64,000 nt of DNA from Alistipes megaguti (GTDB lineage Bacteria; Bacteroidota; Bacteroidia; Bacteroidales; Rikenellaceae): contig NZ_LR027382.1 of assembly GCF_900604385.1 (NCBI RefSeq), positions 1,240,001-1,304,000 on the forward strand, read 5' to 3'. Numbering within the stretch: the stretch's first letter is position 1; every line of letters begins with the position of its first letter. Shown here in pieces: positions 8,649 to 18,900 of this stretch. Below the pieces are notes generated by a model. The model was not told where the DNA came from. It was given only the letters and a program-made list of their open reading frames with translations, and searched no databases. The translations under genes and the position numbers were made by a program.

Positions 8649-9536
8649 TTAATCGTCCAGATTTTCCCAGTCGATCTCGCCGACCCGGCTCAAGCGGTCC
8701 ATATAGATGTCGTGCCAGCGGTATACGTCGATATCGAATTTGTCGTCGAGCCAGGCGATCAGGATGTCGCGTTTCTTTTCGATCTTGGCGCGGGCTTCGG
8801 CGCTCTTGATCGAATTCAGGGTCTCCTCCCACCATTGGGCGTCGTTGCCGACCAGTGCGGCCACCATCACGGCGATGTCCTCGGCCGGAGTCGAACGGGC
8901 GTAGTTCGAGAGGAAGCCGTTCTCCAGATAGTCGTTCGGGGCGTTGGTGTACTGGTCGCCGATGTATCCCTCCTTGGTGATCAGGTCGTACTCGATGGGT
9001 ACGGCGCGGTTTCCGTCGAGGATGTGGGCGAACTCGTGGATCATCGTTCCGGTGATCTGTTCGCAGTCCTTGGTGCGGTCGAAGAACTTCACGCCCAGCA
9101 GGTTGATCTGGATGCCGTTTTCGGCCGACGCGAGGACGACCTTTCCCGATCCGTCGATCTCGTAGCTGCCCACCAGGAAGAGCAGCCGCGGGAAGTAGGT
9201 CCGGGCCAGCAGCAGCGGATCCTTCTGCTCCTGCATCAGCTCGGCCATGCCGTCCAGCAGCACGAACTTGATGAGTTTGGCGATTTCGATCGACTTGTCC
9301 AGAGGCGGCGGCGCCACCCAGTAGTTGAAGTGGGTTTCGCGGTCGGGCATGCGATATTCGAAGTTGACGTTGTAGGGTTCGACGTAGTGTCGTTCGAGCC
9401 AGAGGTCGAAGGCGCTTTTCTCCTCCTGCTCGTTATCGTCGAAGATGCTCTGGCTGTTGAGTTCGTCGTTTTCGCAGGCCGTAGCGGCGACGACGAGCAG
9501 CAGGGCTCCCAGGGATTTCAAAAACAGCTTTTTCAT
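8649..9536 (-). CDS. Putative zinc-binding metallopeptidase lipoprotein
   Basis: The 295-residue product has a lipobox (ATAC, Cys21) and a HEFAH motif (His167, Glu168, His171) in the context TMIHEFAHILDGN, which is the zinc-binding and catalytic helix of gluzincin or metzincin-like peptidases. The family is the 'putative zinc-binding metallopeptidase' of SusC/SusD loci (Peptidase_Mx-type). A third zinc ligand further on, perhaps Glu or Asp in 'PAEDIAVMVAALVG', is expected but cannot be fixed by eye. It probably trims peptides or proteins at the outer face of the outer membrane for uptake by the SusC/SusD pair, which comes just before it in the operon (27-base gap). Confidence 0.82.
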   Translation of the reverse strand: MKKLFLKSLGALLLVVAATACENDELNSQSIFDDNEQEEKSAFDLWLERHYVEPYNVNFEYRMPDRETHFNYWVAPPPLDKSIEIAKLIKFVLLDGMAELMQEQKDPLLLARTYFPRLLFLVGSYEIDGSGKVVLASAENGIQINLLGVKFFDRTKDCEQITGTMIHEFAHILDGNRAVPIEYDLITKEGYIGDQYTNAPNDYLENGFLSNYARSTPAEDIAVMVAALVGNDAQWWEETLNSIKSAEARAKIEKKRDILIAWLDDKFDIDVYRWHDIYMDRLSRVGEIDWENLDD

Positions 9537-9563
9537 GGGGTGTTTCGTTTGTTGCGGAGGTGG

Positions 9564-11225
9564 TTACTGGCGGAAGGGATGGTTCGGGGCATCGGCGTTC
9601 CGCGGATTGGGCTCCATACCCGAGGTGATGACCTCGGCGGGGAGCTGGATAGCCCGGCGCAGATCCTTTTCGTCGAGGGTAGCGGCGACCCGGAATCCCG
9701 AGGTCTGGGAATCGACGTAGTTGATGTCGTCGAAACGGTCGACAACGATTCCGTAACGTTTGACGTCGCCCCAGCGCAGACCGTCGGCAATGGTCTCGAT
9801 CCGGCGGCAGAAGAGCAGACACTGGATCATGTACTCCTGCTCGCCCGGCTCGATGGTGAAGCCGTGGGGGTGGAGCGGTTTGCGGGAGGTCGGAGCCTCA
9901 GAGGTGTACTCGGCGATGTAGTTCTTGGACTGAGGGTCGCCGTAGACCTCGTTGATCCGTTCGCGGGTCAGGTGGACGATGTCGTTCTCACCCACCGTGT
10001 AGTAGGAGTTGTTCCAGATGTCGAGATCCTCGACGGCGGCATCATACTGCTTGAGATGGATGTAGGCCTCGGCCCGGTTGAGCAGCGTTTCGTTGGTCGT
10101 GAAGGCGACCATCGTCGAGCGGGAGTATCCGACGCCCGTGATCATGTCGATGGTCTGCCACTGGCTGGGCCATTTCGGCATGTAGATCTTTTCGATGTTG
10201 TCGTTGATGTAGGGGCTGTAGCGGTACATCTTGAGGTTCTTGTCGCCATAGAGGTCGTAGGCGCCGCCCATCGGGCGCTTCGTGCGGTAGGTTTCGTGCT
10301 TGGAGATGCGGTAGGTGTGCGTAAAGCGGCTTCCGGAGCTGCTCCAGGCGTTGAAGATCGACCCGTTGCTCGAGAAGAGCGTCGTGAGCATCAGGCTGAA
10401 CTCGTTGTTGGCATCGACGTATTGCAGCGCCTGATCGCCCCAGTCGGCCGAGCGGGCGTCGTCCCAGTTGCGGAGCACGAGGGCGGGATTGCTGCCCAGC
10501 ACCTCGTTGGCGCACTCGATCACCCGCGACCATTTCATGTAGTAGAGGTAGAAGCGCGAGGCGAAGGCGTATGCGGCGCTGCGGTTGAAGTGGTATTTGG
10601 GCACCGTGTAGGCATTGTCGTCGATCAGCGGCAGACCCTCCTCGATGTCGGCGGCGATCCGTTCGTAATCCTCTTCGAGGGTTCCGCGCTCGCAGTTGGG
10701 GTTGAGCTCCGTGACGGGCTCCGTGATGTAGGGGACTCCGAGGTATTCGGAGGCCTTTTCGGGGTGATAGGGCAGGCAGTAGAGCATCGTCAGGCAGAAG
10801 TGCGCGTAGGCCCGGCAGAGCAGGGCTTCACCCTTGGCCGGCAGCAGCTCTTCGGGGGTTCCGAGCTCTTCGATGGCCTGCAGGGCGACGTTGGCGTGTT
10901 CGATGCTGAGGTAATAGGACCGCCAGGTCTCCGAGTTGCTTTCGTTGTCGGCATCGACGATGTCGGACCAGTAGGCGTTCTGCTCCAGAATCCGCCAGTA
11001 GTTGGGGTCGTCGGCCCCCTGGTCGTCGACGTTGTCCGACGAGAATTCGCACATGCGGACGTAGGTTCGGTCGGGATAGGCCGAGACCAGAAGCTTGTAG
11101 ATCTTCTCCGGGGAGTCGAGTTCGGCTCGGTTGTCGGGCAGTTCGTCGAGGAATTCGCCGCAGGCGGAGAACAGCGTGGCGACGGCTCCGGCCGACAGTG
11201 CGAGGAACAGGTATTTCGTTTTCAT
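9564..11225 (-). CDS. SusD/RagB-like substrate-binding lipoprotein
   Basis: This 553-residue lipoprotein has its lipobox at LFSAC (Cys22) followed by GEFLDELPDNR, the usual start of SusD/RagB proteins. Later parts show the helical TPR-like core (for example 'ALLCRAYAHFCLTMLYCLPYHPEKASEYLGVPYI') and the C-terminal 'LRWGDVKRYGI' pattern. SusD proteins act as a lid on a SusC channel and capture oligosaccharides or peptides. The SusC gene ends four bases before this start, the normal paired order. The nearby peptidases suggest a peptide ligand, as in the RagA/RagB system of Porphyromonas. Confidence 0.92.
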   Translation of the reverse strand: MKTKYLFLALSAGAVATLFSACGEFLDELPDNRAELDSPEKIYKLLVSAYPDRTYVRMCEFSSDNVDDQGADDPNYWRILEQNAYWSDIVDADNESNSETWRSYYLSIEHANVALQAIEELGTPEELLPAKGEALLCRAYAHFCLTMLYCLPYHPEKASEYLGVPYITEPVTELNPNCERGTLEEDYERIAADIEEGLPLIDDNAYTVPKYHFNRSAAYAFASRFYLYYMKWSRVIECANEVLGSNPALVLRNWDDARSADWGDQALQYVDANNEFSLMLTTLFSSNGSIFNAWSSSGSRFTHTYRISKHETYRTKRPMGGAYDLYGDKNLKMYRYSPYINDNIEKIYMPKWPSQWQTIDMITGVGYSRSTMVAFTTNETLLNRAEAYIHLKQYDAAVEDLDIWNNSYYTVGENDIVHLTRERINEVYGDPQSKNYIAEYTSEAPTSRKPLHPHGFTIEPGEQEYMIQCLLFCRRIETIADGLRWGDVKRYGIVVDRFDDINYVDSQTSGFRVAATLDEKDLRRAIQLPAEVITSGMEPNPRNADAPNHPFRQ

Positions 11226-11229
11226 ATCG

Positions 11230-14200
11230 TTAGAAACTGATTCGAAGCGTTAGGGTGAACTGTTTGGGCATGGGGGTGGCGACGCCTCCCGAGTTGAAGA
11301 ATTCGGGATCCTGGCCGTGAAGCGCCTTGTCGGAGTAGATCAGGAAGGGGTTCGTGGCCTGGAGCTTCAGCGAGAGTCCGCTCATGCGGAGTTTCGAGGC
11401 GATGCTCTTCGGGAAGTCGTAGGTGAGCGAGACCTCCTTCATGCGGATGAAGTCACCCTTGGCGATGCGTTCGGTCGAGTAGTTGTAGGCGTTGTAGGCC
11501 TTGCTCAGGTACTGGATTTCGTTGTTCTGCCGGGCGCTGGCGATCACGGGGATCGTGGTTCGCAGCTCGTCGCCCGGGTTGATGTACCGGTCCTTGAACT
11601 CGCGCGGCATGGCCGTCAGGTCGGAGTAGGCGTTCGAGAAGATCGGGTCCAGACGCACGACATTGCCGAACGAGTAGGTCATGAAGACGTTGAGCGTGAA
11701 ACCCTTGTAGCGGAAGATGTTGCCGAAGCTACCCGTGATGGTGGGATCCACGGGGCCTTCGTAGACCAGGTGGCTGAAGTTCTGGGTCTCCTGGAAGTTG
11801 ATGCCCGTCGAGGTGATCGTACCGTCGGAGTTGAGGAACGTGGGGATACCCATCTCATCGAGCCCCATGAACTGCAGCGAGAAGAGCGATCCGCGGGGTT
11901 TGCCCTCCATCGAGAATCCCGAACCGGTGACGAACGACATGAGGTTCGTGTCGGAGCGGAGTTTGGTGACCGTGTTGTCCATCCAGGAGAAGATGAAGCT
12001 GCTCTCCCAGGAGAAGTTCTTCTGTTGGATGTTTCGCGTGAAGAGCGAGAGTTCGACGCCGTGGGATTTCATGGCGGCGACGTTGCCCATCTGTCCGATG
12101 AATCCGCCCAGACCCGTGGTGATGGTGTTGCCGATCAGGTCGAAGTTGTTTCGCTTGTAGGCATCCACCGAGAGCGAGATGCGGTTGTCGAGGAATCCGA
12201 CGTCGAGACCCACGTTGAGCTCGTGTTTCTTCTCGTAGGTGAGGTCGGCGTTCTCGATGGCCGAGACGACGAGACCCGATTCGGTGATCTCGGTATCGCC
12301 GCGCCAGGGGTTGGTGGGATAGATCGTGACCGTGGAGTTGCTCACCGACGAGGGGCCTCGGTCGGCCGTCAGCGAGTAGGAGAGTCTCAGGGCGAGGGTC
12401 GAGACCGCCGGCGCGAGGGCCTCGAAGAAGGCCTCCTGATCGACGGCCCATTTACCGGCGATGTTCCACGTCGGGAGCCAGCGGGCCTTGCGCGAACGTC
12501 CCAGCCGGTTCGAACCCTCGTAGCGGATCGTACCGTTGATCGTGTAGCGGTAGTCGTAGGAGTAGGAGGCCGTTGCGGCGAAGGCGGCGTTCCGCTCGCG
12601 GGTGTTGGACATGCTGTAATACTGGGTATTGTCCTCGATCTGTTTCTTGAAGAGGTCGAGAATGTAGTAGGGGGTGTTGCCGAGCGAGTACTGCAGGCCC
12701 CAGCCGGTGAAGGCGGTCGACGAGCGGTCAAGGGCATTGATCTCGGCGGCGGCGTAGGCATTGACGATGTGCTTGTCGTTGAAGACGTCGTTGTAGGTCA
12801 TCGAGGCGCGGAAGTCATAGCTGTTGGCGCGGTAGTCGTTCCGGCGGTAGATGCCGCCCTCGGGCAGGATCGAATACTTTTCGGTCGAGGTGTCGGGGTT
12901 GTCGTAGAGGTAGGGGTTGAGTCCCTGGATCACCGAGTTGGGCATCGAGCGATAGGTTTCGGCCATGTTCGAACCCTCCTTGACGTGGTGTTCGGTGGTC
13001 GACGAGGAGTATTTCACGGCGCCCAGAGCCGCCAGTTCGAGTTTCGGGGTGACCTTCCACTTGAGTTCGGCCTGGAACTTCGTGTCCACGACATTCAGGT
13101 CCATGTAGTTCTTCGACAACTCGTCCTTGATGTTGAAGGGGGTGTAGTTGCGGGTGTAGAACTCGTCGGGGTCGAGGGTCCGCGAGGTGCGCAGGGCGTA
13201 GGAGTAGGGGTTGATGTCGAAATCGCGGGTCACGGTGCCGAAGACGGGGTCGGTCTCGGAGCTGAGGGTTCCGGGGGCCCGCTGCTGACGGTAGGAGGCG
13301 TTGCCGATGATGTTGAGGACGAGTTTGTCCTTGAGGATGTTCTGCGAGGTGTTGAAGAGGGCCGTGTAGCGGTTCACCTTGCTCTGAACGGTCCATCCCG
13401 GATCGACCAGCGCGCCGACCGACGCGTAGTAGGATCCCTTTTCGGTACCGGAGGAGATGCTCACCGAGTGGCTGTGCTGGATGCTTGCGCGGAAGAGCTC
13501 CTTGAACCAGTCGGTGTTGCGGAACTCGGCCTGACGCAGGTAGGCGTTGCGCCCCTCGACGGTGTTGGGCACGCCGTATCCGGTCTGGGGGTCGTAGCTG
13601 TTGATCAGCTGCGACATCTTGCCGTAGACGCCGCTGCTGGCCGCATAGACGTTATCGGCGTAGTTGAGCCAGCCCTTGTCGTACATCTCCTTGTAGACGG
13701 CCATCTGCTCCTGGGAGTTCATGATGTTGAAGTTGGCGTAGGAGGGGATCAGGCGCATGGAGTACTCGCCCGTGTAGCTGACGCGGGCTTCGCCGGCCTT
13801 TCCCTTTTTGGTGGTGACGACGATCACGCCGGCCATGGCTCTGGCGCCGTAGATCGAGGTTGCGGAGCCGTCCTTGAGGATCTGGAAGCTCTCGATGTCG
13901 TCGGAGTTGAGGCCGGCGATTGCGGAGCTGATCAGCGTGGTGGCGTCACCCGACGAGAGCGAGTTGGCATCGACATCGACGACATCCTCCATGATCACGC
14001 CGTCGACCACCCAGAGGGGTTTCGAGTCGCCGTAGATGGAGGTGGCGCCGCGGACGCGGATCTTGGGTGCGGCGCCGAAGGTTCCCGAGACGTTCTGCAC
14101 CGAGACGCCGGCGGCACGGCCTTCGAGGCTGCGGCTGATTTCGCCCACGCCGTCGAGTTTGACTTCGGAGGCCATCAGCTGGTCGGTGGCGCCGGTGAAG

Positions 14201-14547
14201 ATTCGTTTGTCCATCTTCTGCATACCGGTGACCACGACCGAAGCGATCTGCTGCGAGTTGCTCTTCAGGTCGAAGTCGATGCGGTCGGCGTCGGCCTTTT
14301 TCTCGAGGGGGTCGTATCCGAGGAAGCTCACGCGCAGGATGGCTCCGTCGGGGACGTTTTTGAGGGTATAGATGCCTTCGGGGCCGGTTGTGGTGGCGTC
14401 GTTGGACCCGACGACCTGGACCACGGCGCCGATCATCGGCTCACCGTTTTCGTCGGCGACCCGGCCCGTCACCGTGCGGGACTGCTGGGCCAGGAGCTGG
14501 CCGAGCACTCCGACGAGTGACAGAACAAGTAGAATGAATCTTTTCAT
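11230..14547 (-). CDS. SusC/RagA-like TonB-dependent outer membrane transporter
   Basis: The 1105-residue product has a signal peptide (residues 1-21), a carboxypeptidase-regulatory-like domain (VTGRVADENGEPMIGAVV, about 25-105), a TonB-dependent receptor plug with 'RSLEGRAAGVSVQNVSG', 'IRVRGATSIYG', 'PLWVVDGVI' and 'ILKDGSATSIYGARAMAGVI' motifs, and a long beta-barrel ending in TLRISF with a terminal Phe. This is the full SusC plan. There is no N-terminal STN domain, so regulation by an anti-sigma partner is not expected; the hybrid regulator next to the locus is the better candidate. It imports large nutrient fragments with the SusD-like partner just downstream. Confidence 0.94.
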   Translation of the reverse strand: MKRFILLVLSLVGVLGQLLAQQSRTVTGRVADENGEPMIGAVVQVVGSNDATTTGPEGIYTLKNVPDGAILRVSFLGYDPLEKKADADRIDFDLKSNSQQIASVVVTGMQKMDKRIFTGATDQLMASEVKLDGVGEISRSLEGRAAGVSVQNVSGTFGAAPKIRVRGATSIYGDSKPLWVVDGVIMEDVVDVDANSLSSGDATTLISSAIAGLNSDDIESFQILKDGSATSIYGARAMAGVIVVTTKKGKAGEARVSYTGEYSMRLIPSYANFNIMNSQEQMAVYKEMYDKGWLNYADNVYAASSGVYGKMSQLINSYDPQTGYGVPNTVEGRNAYLRQAEFRNTDWFKELFRASIQHSHSVSISSGTEKGSYYASVGALVDPGWTVQSKVNRYTALFNTSQNILKDKLVLNIIGNASYRQQRAPGTLSSETDPVFGTVTRDFDINPYSYALRTSRTLDPDEFYTRNYTPFNIKDELSKNYMDLNVVDTKFQAELKWKVTPKLELAALGAVKYSSSTTEHHVKEGSNMAETYRSMPNSVIQGLNPYLYDNPDTSTEKYSILPEGGIYRRNDYRANSYDFRASMTYNDVFNDKHIVNAYAAAEINALDRSSTAFTGWGLQYSLGNTPYYILDLFKKQIEDNTQYYSMSNTRERNAAFAATASYSYDYRYTINGTIRYEGSNRLGRSRKARWLPTWNIAGKWAVDQEAFFEALAPAVSTLALRLSYSLTADRGPSSVSNSTVTIYPTNPWRGDTEITESGLVVSAIENADLTYEKKHELNVGLDVGFLDNRISLSVDAYKRNNFDLIGNTITTGLGGFIGQMGNVAAMKSHGVELSLFTRNIQQKNFSWESSFIFSWMDNTVTKLRSDTNLMSFVTGSGFSMEGKPRGSLFSLQFMGLDEMGIPTFLNSDGTITSTGINFQETQNFSHLVYEGPVDPTITGSFGNIFRYKGFTLNVFMTYSFGNVVRLDPIFSNAYSDLTAMPREFKDRYINPGDELRTTIPVIASARQNNEIQYLSKAYNAYNYSTERIAKGDFIRMKEVSLTYDFPKSIASKLRMSGLSLKLQATNPFLIYSDKALHGQDPEFFNSGGVATPMPKQFTLTLRISF

Positions 14548-14643
14548 GAAAGCGAGGTCTGGGGATGGGATTCGCCGGTGGCGCGCTCTCCGGTCGGGAA
14601 AGCGTTCCTTCGGGGCGGGGCGTGCCGCCGGCGCAGGGCCCGG

Positions 14644-15741
14644 TTAATAGTTCTTGGAGATGGTGAGGTGGTCGGTTCGGAGGATCAGTTCGGTCCAGCC
14701 CTGGTAGTAGTTGCCGGCGCAGTTGAAGATGTTGAGCGTTACGGCAACGCTTCCCTGGCCCTTTCCGTCGTCGGCGAAGTCGAGCGTGACCTTTCCGGCC
14801 AGATCGTCGTATTGGGGCCGGGCGCTCCAGGCGACATTCTGGTAGGCGTTGAAGATGTAGGTTCCCGAACCGTTCTGGGAGCCGTTGTAGTGCAGCGAGT
14901 AGAAGTTTGTTCCGTCGTTTCCGAGCTCCTGCTTGGTCCGCAGCACGACGGCGCCGTCGAGATACTGGGCCGTGGCGGGATAGAGGTCGCCGACCCCTTT
15001 GGCACCGATGAAGTAGACCTTGTAGGTATAGCCCTTGATATCCTGGGCCAGGACGATCTTCGAGACGGCCTCTTTGGAGACTCCGTCGCTGAACGGAGTG
15101 TCGAGGTTCCACTCGCCGAGCAGGAATTCATAGGTATCCATGCGTTCGAGGCGGAGCGTTACCGAGACGGGTTCGCCCTCTTCGGGGACGAACGAGACCC
15201 GGCCTTCGACCGCATAGTTTCCGGGATCCTTCGAGGTGAAGTCGACGACCTTTCCGTTTGCGGACTTTGTCCAGGAGAAGGTGTCGTCGGGATTGCTCTC
15301 CCCGACGATCTGGTAGTCACACGAGGCGATGACCTCGACGGAGATCGTGCGCCGGTCGGAGGTGAAGTTCAGGGTTTCCGGGGAGACGATGATGCCCTTG
15401 AGCGGCTCCTGCGTGACGGAGAACTGCTCGGAGGGGAGGCCTTCGGCCGAAACGACGATGGTCGCCGTACGCTCCTTGTCGCCGAGGTTTTCGTAGAGGT
15501 TGAATGCCACGGTGCGGTTGTCGAAGACCGTCACGGGGCACCAGTCCGGGGCGCTCGATTCGGCGGTGACGGATCGCTCTCCGGCGTAGACGTCGACGCT
15601 GCCCAGGCCGCCCCGGTAGTCGAACTGGGTTTTCGAGGGTGTACCGAGCGTGATGGCGTTTGCCGATCCGTTGTCCTCGTCGTTCTGGCATCCGGCCAGG
15701 CCGAGAACACCCATTGCAACAAAAAGCAGAAGTTTTTTCAT
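14644..15741 (-). CDS. BACON-domain lipoprotein, first gene of the operon
   Basis: A 365-residue lipoprotein with lipobox LAGC (Cys18) followed by QNDEDNG. Two BACON-like beta-sandwich modules follow, the first with the typical 'SAPDWCPVTVFDNRTVAFNL..N.GDKERTATIVVSAEG' pattern ending in SVTQEP, the second at about 118-190. The C-terminal half (about 195-365), starting at 'TYEFLLGEWN', has no family I can name. BACON modules bind glycans or mucin, or act as spacers, on surface lipoproteins. It comes first in the operon, 96 bases before the SusC start, which is an uncommon place for an accessory lipoprotein. The gap shows no strong terminator. Confidence 0.8.
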   Translation of the reverse strand: MKKLLLFVAMGVLGLAGCQNDEDNGSANAITLGTPSKTQFDYRGGLGSVDVYAGERSVTAESSAPDWCPVTVFDNRTVAFNLYENLGDKERTATIVVSAEGLPSEQFSVTQEPLKGIIVSPETLNFTSDRRTISVEVIASCDYQIVGESNPDDTFSWTKSANGKVVDFTSKDPGNYAVEGRVSFVPEEGEPVSVTLRLERMDTYEFLLGEWNLDTPFSDGVSKEAVSKIVLAQDIKGYTYKVYFIGAKGVGDLYPATAQYLDGAVVLRTKQELGNDGTNFYSLHYNGSQNGSGTYIFNAYQNVAWSARPQYDDLAGKVTLDFADDGKGQGSVAVTLNIFNCAGNYYQGWTELILRTDHLTISKNY

Positions 15742-15884
15742 TCGGACGATTTTTTAAGTTTGTTTCGGGCTCGAGAGTCGGAAAGCGTCGGGTTCGGGAC
15801 CGGACGTTTTCCGGAGTATAAAATTAGTCTTCGCCGCTTGGGGAGCGGGACAATATCATTCATTTTTACGACAAAATCGGATAG

Positions 15885-15914
15885 AGGCCCCCGGGAGGCC
15901 TCTCCGGGGGCTTT
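15885..15914 (-). terminator. Hairpin terminator after the hybrid regulator
   Basis: An 8-bp GC-only stem (GCCCCCGG, 15887-15894, with CCGGGGGC, 15904-15911) lies just past the stop of the regulator gene at 15933 on the minus strand. The T run after it on that strand is weak, so the strength is uncertain. Confidence 0.5.
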
Positions 15915-15932
15915 CCCGGGGGGATGCCGTGG

Positions 15933-18900
15933 CTACGAATCTTCGGCAGGATCCGTTTTCCTGCGGTCCAGATTGCGGAGGAACTCGGTCGGCAGGACGC
16001 CGAACTGACGGGCGAAGCATTTGGCGAAATAGGACGACGAACTGAATCCGGCGATGAATCCGATCTCGGAGATGCGGTAACGGCCCTCGGCCAGCAGCCG
16101 CGACGCCTCCTTGAGGCGGACGAGTTTCATGAAGTCGTTCGGGGTCATGCCGGTGACGGCCTTGAGCTTCTTGAAGATCGACGTACGGCTCATGGCCAGT
16201 TCGCGGGCGAGGAGTTCGACCGAGAGGTCGGGTTCGCTCATGTGCGTGATGATGATCTCCCGGCAGCGGTCGATGAACTCTTCGTCGAGGCGGTTGTGGG
16301 AGATGGTCCGGAACTCGCTCATGGGGAGCTCGGAGTAGTGGCGGCGGATCTCCTCGAGCTTGACGAGCAGGTTGGCGATCTGGGCCCTGAGGTGTTCGGG
16401 CGAGAAGGGTTTCTCGATATAGGCGTCGGCGCCGCATTCGAGCCCCTCGATTTTGGAGGCGAGGTCGGTCTTTGCGGTCAGCAGGATGACCGGGATGTGG
16501 CTGGTGGCGAGTTGGCTCTTGATCGTTCGGCAGAGTTCGATTCCGTCGATGCCCTCCATCATGATGTCGCTGACGACCATGTCGACCTCCCGGTCGCGGA
16601 GCAGCTTGAGGGCCTCTTCTCCGCTCTCGGCCGAAAGGGTGGTGTAGTCGTTCCGCAGAATCCGATCCAGGAAATCCAGAATCTCGGGGTTGTCGTCCAC
16701 GAGCAGGATCCTGCGGCGCTCCGATTTGGGCGCAGCGGTCGAACCGGCATCCGTGTCGGATGACCGATCCGGTTGAGCGGGGATCTCCTCCCCGTCGGTT
16801 CGGTGCTCCGACGGTGAATCGGCCGATGGCCCGGCATCCGGTTCCGGGGGCGTCTGCTGCCCGGTTTCGGGTTGCGGCGACGGCGCTTCCGGTGCCTCCG
16901 GGCATTGGACCGCTTCCGGTTTTTGGGAAGCCTTCGGCGCTTTCGGCGACCGGCGGGCGCTCTTTTCGGGGGACTCCCCGGCGGCCGGTCGGGCCGGCTC
17001 CTCTCCGGTTGCCGGATGGTTGGGGAGGAAGAGCGTGAAACGGGCGCCCGATGCTCCGTCGGGACGGGCCGAGGCCTCGATCGTTCCGTGCATCATCTCG
17101 GCGTAGGTGCGGCACATGTGCAGACCGATGCCGACTCCGCCCTTTCCGGCGCGGACCGTATTGTTGCTGGCCTGGTAGAAGGCTTCGAAGATCCGTTCGA
17201 GCTCCGCATCGGGGATTCCCGGGCCGTCGTCCTCGATTTCGAGCGAGAAGCCCCTCTCCGAGCCCCACACCCGCAGCCGGATCCGGTGCCGGGCGAACTT
17301 GATCGCATTAGAGAGCAGGTTGCTGATGATTTTGGTCAGAGCCTCCCGGTCGGTGACCAGCATCGGGCCGCTTGGCGGGAGCTCCTCGTCGAGCCGGATG
17401 TTCCGCTGCGCGAGGGTCGGGCGGAACAGCCCGAGCAGTTCGCGGATCAGGGTTCCCGTGTCGCACGTGTCGTAACGCGGGCGGTAGTTGTCGGAGTCGA
17501 TCCTGCGGAAGTCGAGCAGCTGGTCGACGAGGGCGCGGAGCCGGTGGTAGTTGCGTTCGATGACGGTGAGATACTCGCCGTATTCGTCGTTCATGCGCCG
17601 GGATTTCATCACATACTCCAGCGGTCCGATGATCAGGCTGAGCGGGGTGCGGATCTCGTGGGCGATGTTGGTGAAGAAGTTGATGCGCTGGTCGTACATC
17701 CGGTGTTCGTTCTGACGCTGGATTTCGGCGATCTTCTCCCGGTGTTTGCGTTCGGTGCGGCGGAGCAGGAAGCGGACTCCGGCGAAGAGCCCCGCCAGCA
17801 GCAGAAGGGCATAGAGGATCAGGGCCGGTTTCGAGAGTAGCAGCGGCGGAAGGATCTCGAGGGTGAGCGTCGTTTCGGGGGATGTCCAGTTGTCGCTGCC
17901 GTAGCCGGCCTGTACGCGGAAGCGGTACTTGCCGGGTGAAAGGTTGTTGTAGCTGGCCGTGGCGTTCCGGCGCGAGGTCGATCTCCACTGGTTGTCGAGA
18001 CCGTCGAGGCGGTAGCGGTAGCAGAGGTTGCCCGACGAGGCGTAGTTCAGCGAGGCGAAGGAGAAGGACAGGGCATTCTGCCGGTGTTTGAGGGTGATGT
18101 GACGGGTTTGCCCGACGCTTCTGTGGAGGATGGCCTCGGGCTGCAAGGCGTCGGGGTGTACGGACTGGTTGTCGATGACGAAGTCCGTGATGGTGACGGG
18201 CGGCACCGTCCGGCTTTCGATGATGTCGTAGGGGTTGAACAGACAGAGTCCGGAGGTGGTCCCGAGCAGGATGCGCCCTTCGGGGGTCCGCAGCCCCATG
18301 CCCGAGACGAAGAGGTCGCTGCACAACCCGTCGGCGCTCGTGTAGCTGCGCAGCATCCCCGTATCGGGGCAGTAGACGGCCAGTCCGCGGTCGGTTGCGA
18401 TCCAGAGGTATTCGTCGTCGGGGATCAGGTGGACGATGTTGCTGCCGGGGAGCTGGAGCTCCTCGTGGCGGATGAAATGGCCCAGCTTCCGATCGTAGTG
18501 GCAGAGTCCGTATCCGGCGGTACCGACCCAGACGCGGTTGTTCCGGTCGACGGCCAGGGCGCTGATCGAGTTCCGGCTGATGGTCGTGGAGTCGTTCCGC
18601 CGGTATTCGAAGTGTTGGAACTGGTTGCTGCGCAGATCGCAGGTGTAGATTCCGTCGTCGCTGGTTCCGATCCAGAGCCGCGCGTCGAGATCCTCGGTGA
18701 TGCTCTTCACCAGCGAGGTGGGACCCATTGCCAGGAAACGGTCCGCCGTGCGGTCGTAGTAGTAGAGTCCTACGGAGGTGCCGGCCCAGATGCGGCCGTT
18801 GCTGCTGCGGAAGAGCCGGAAGACGCGCGAACTGGGCTCGGCCGGGTTGTTGAGGTAGAAGCGCGAGCGGCCGCTGCGCAGATCGACGGCCTCGATGCCG

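Noticed and set aside
8643..11240. 865-codon plus-strand frame opposite the metallopeptidase and SusD genes
   Set aside because: Shadow frame of two well-supported genes.
11317..14520. 1067-codon plus-strand frame opposite SusC
   Set aside because: Shadow of SusC; no signal peptide, no barrel or domain pattern.
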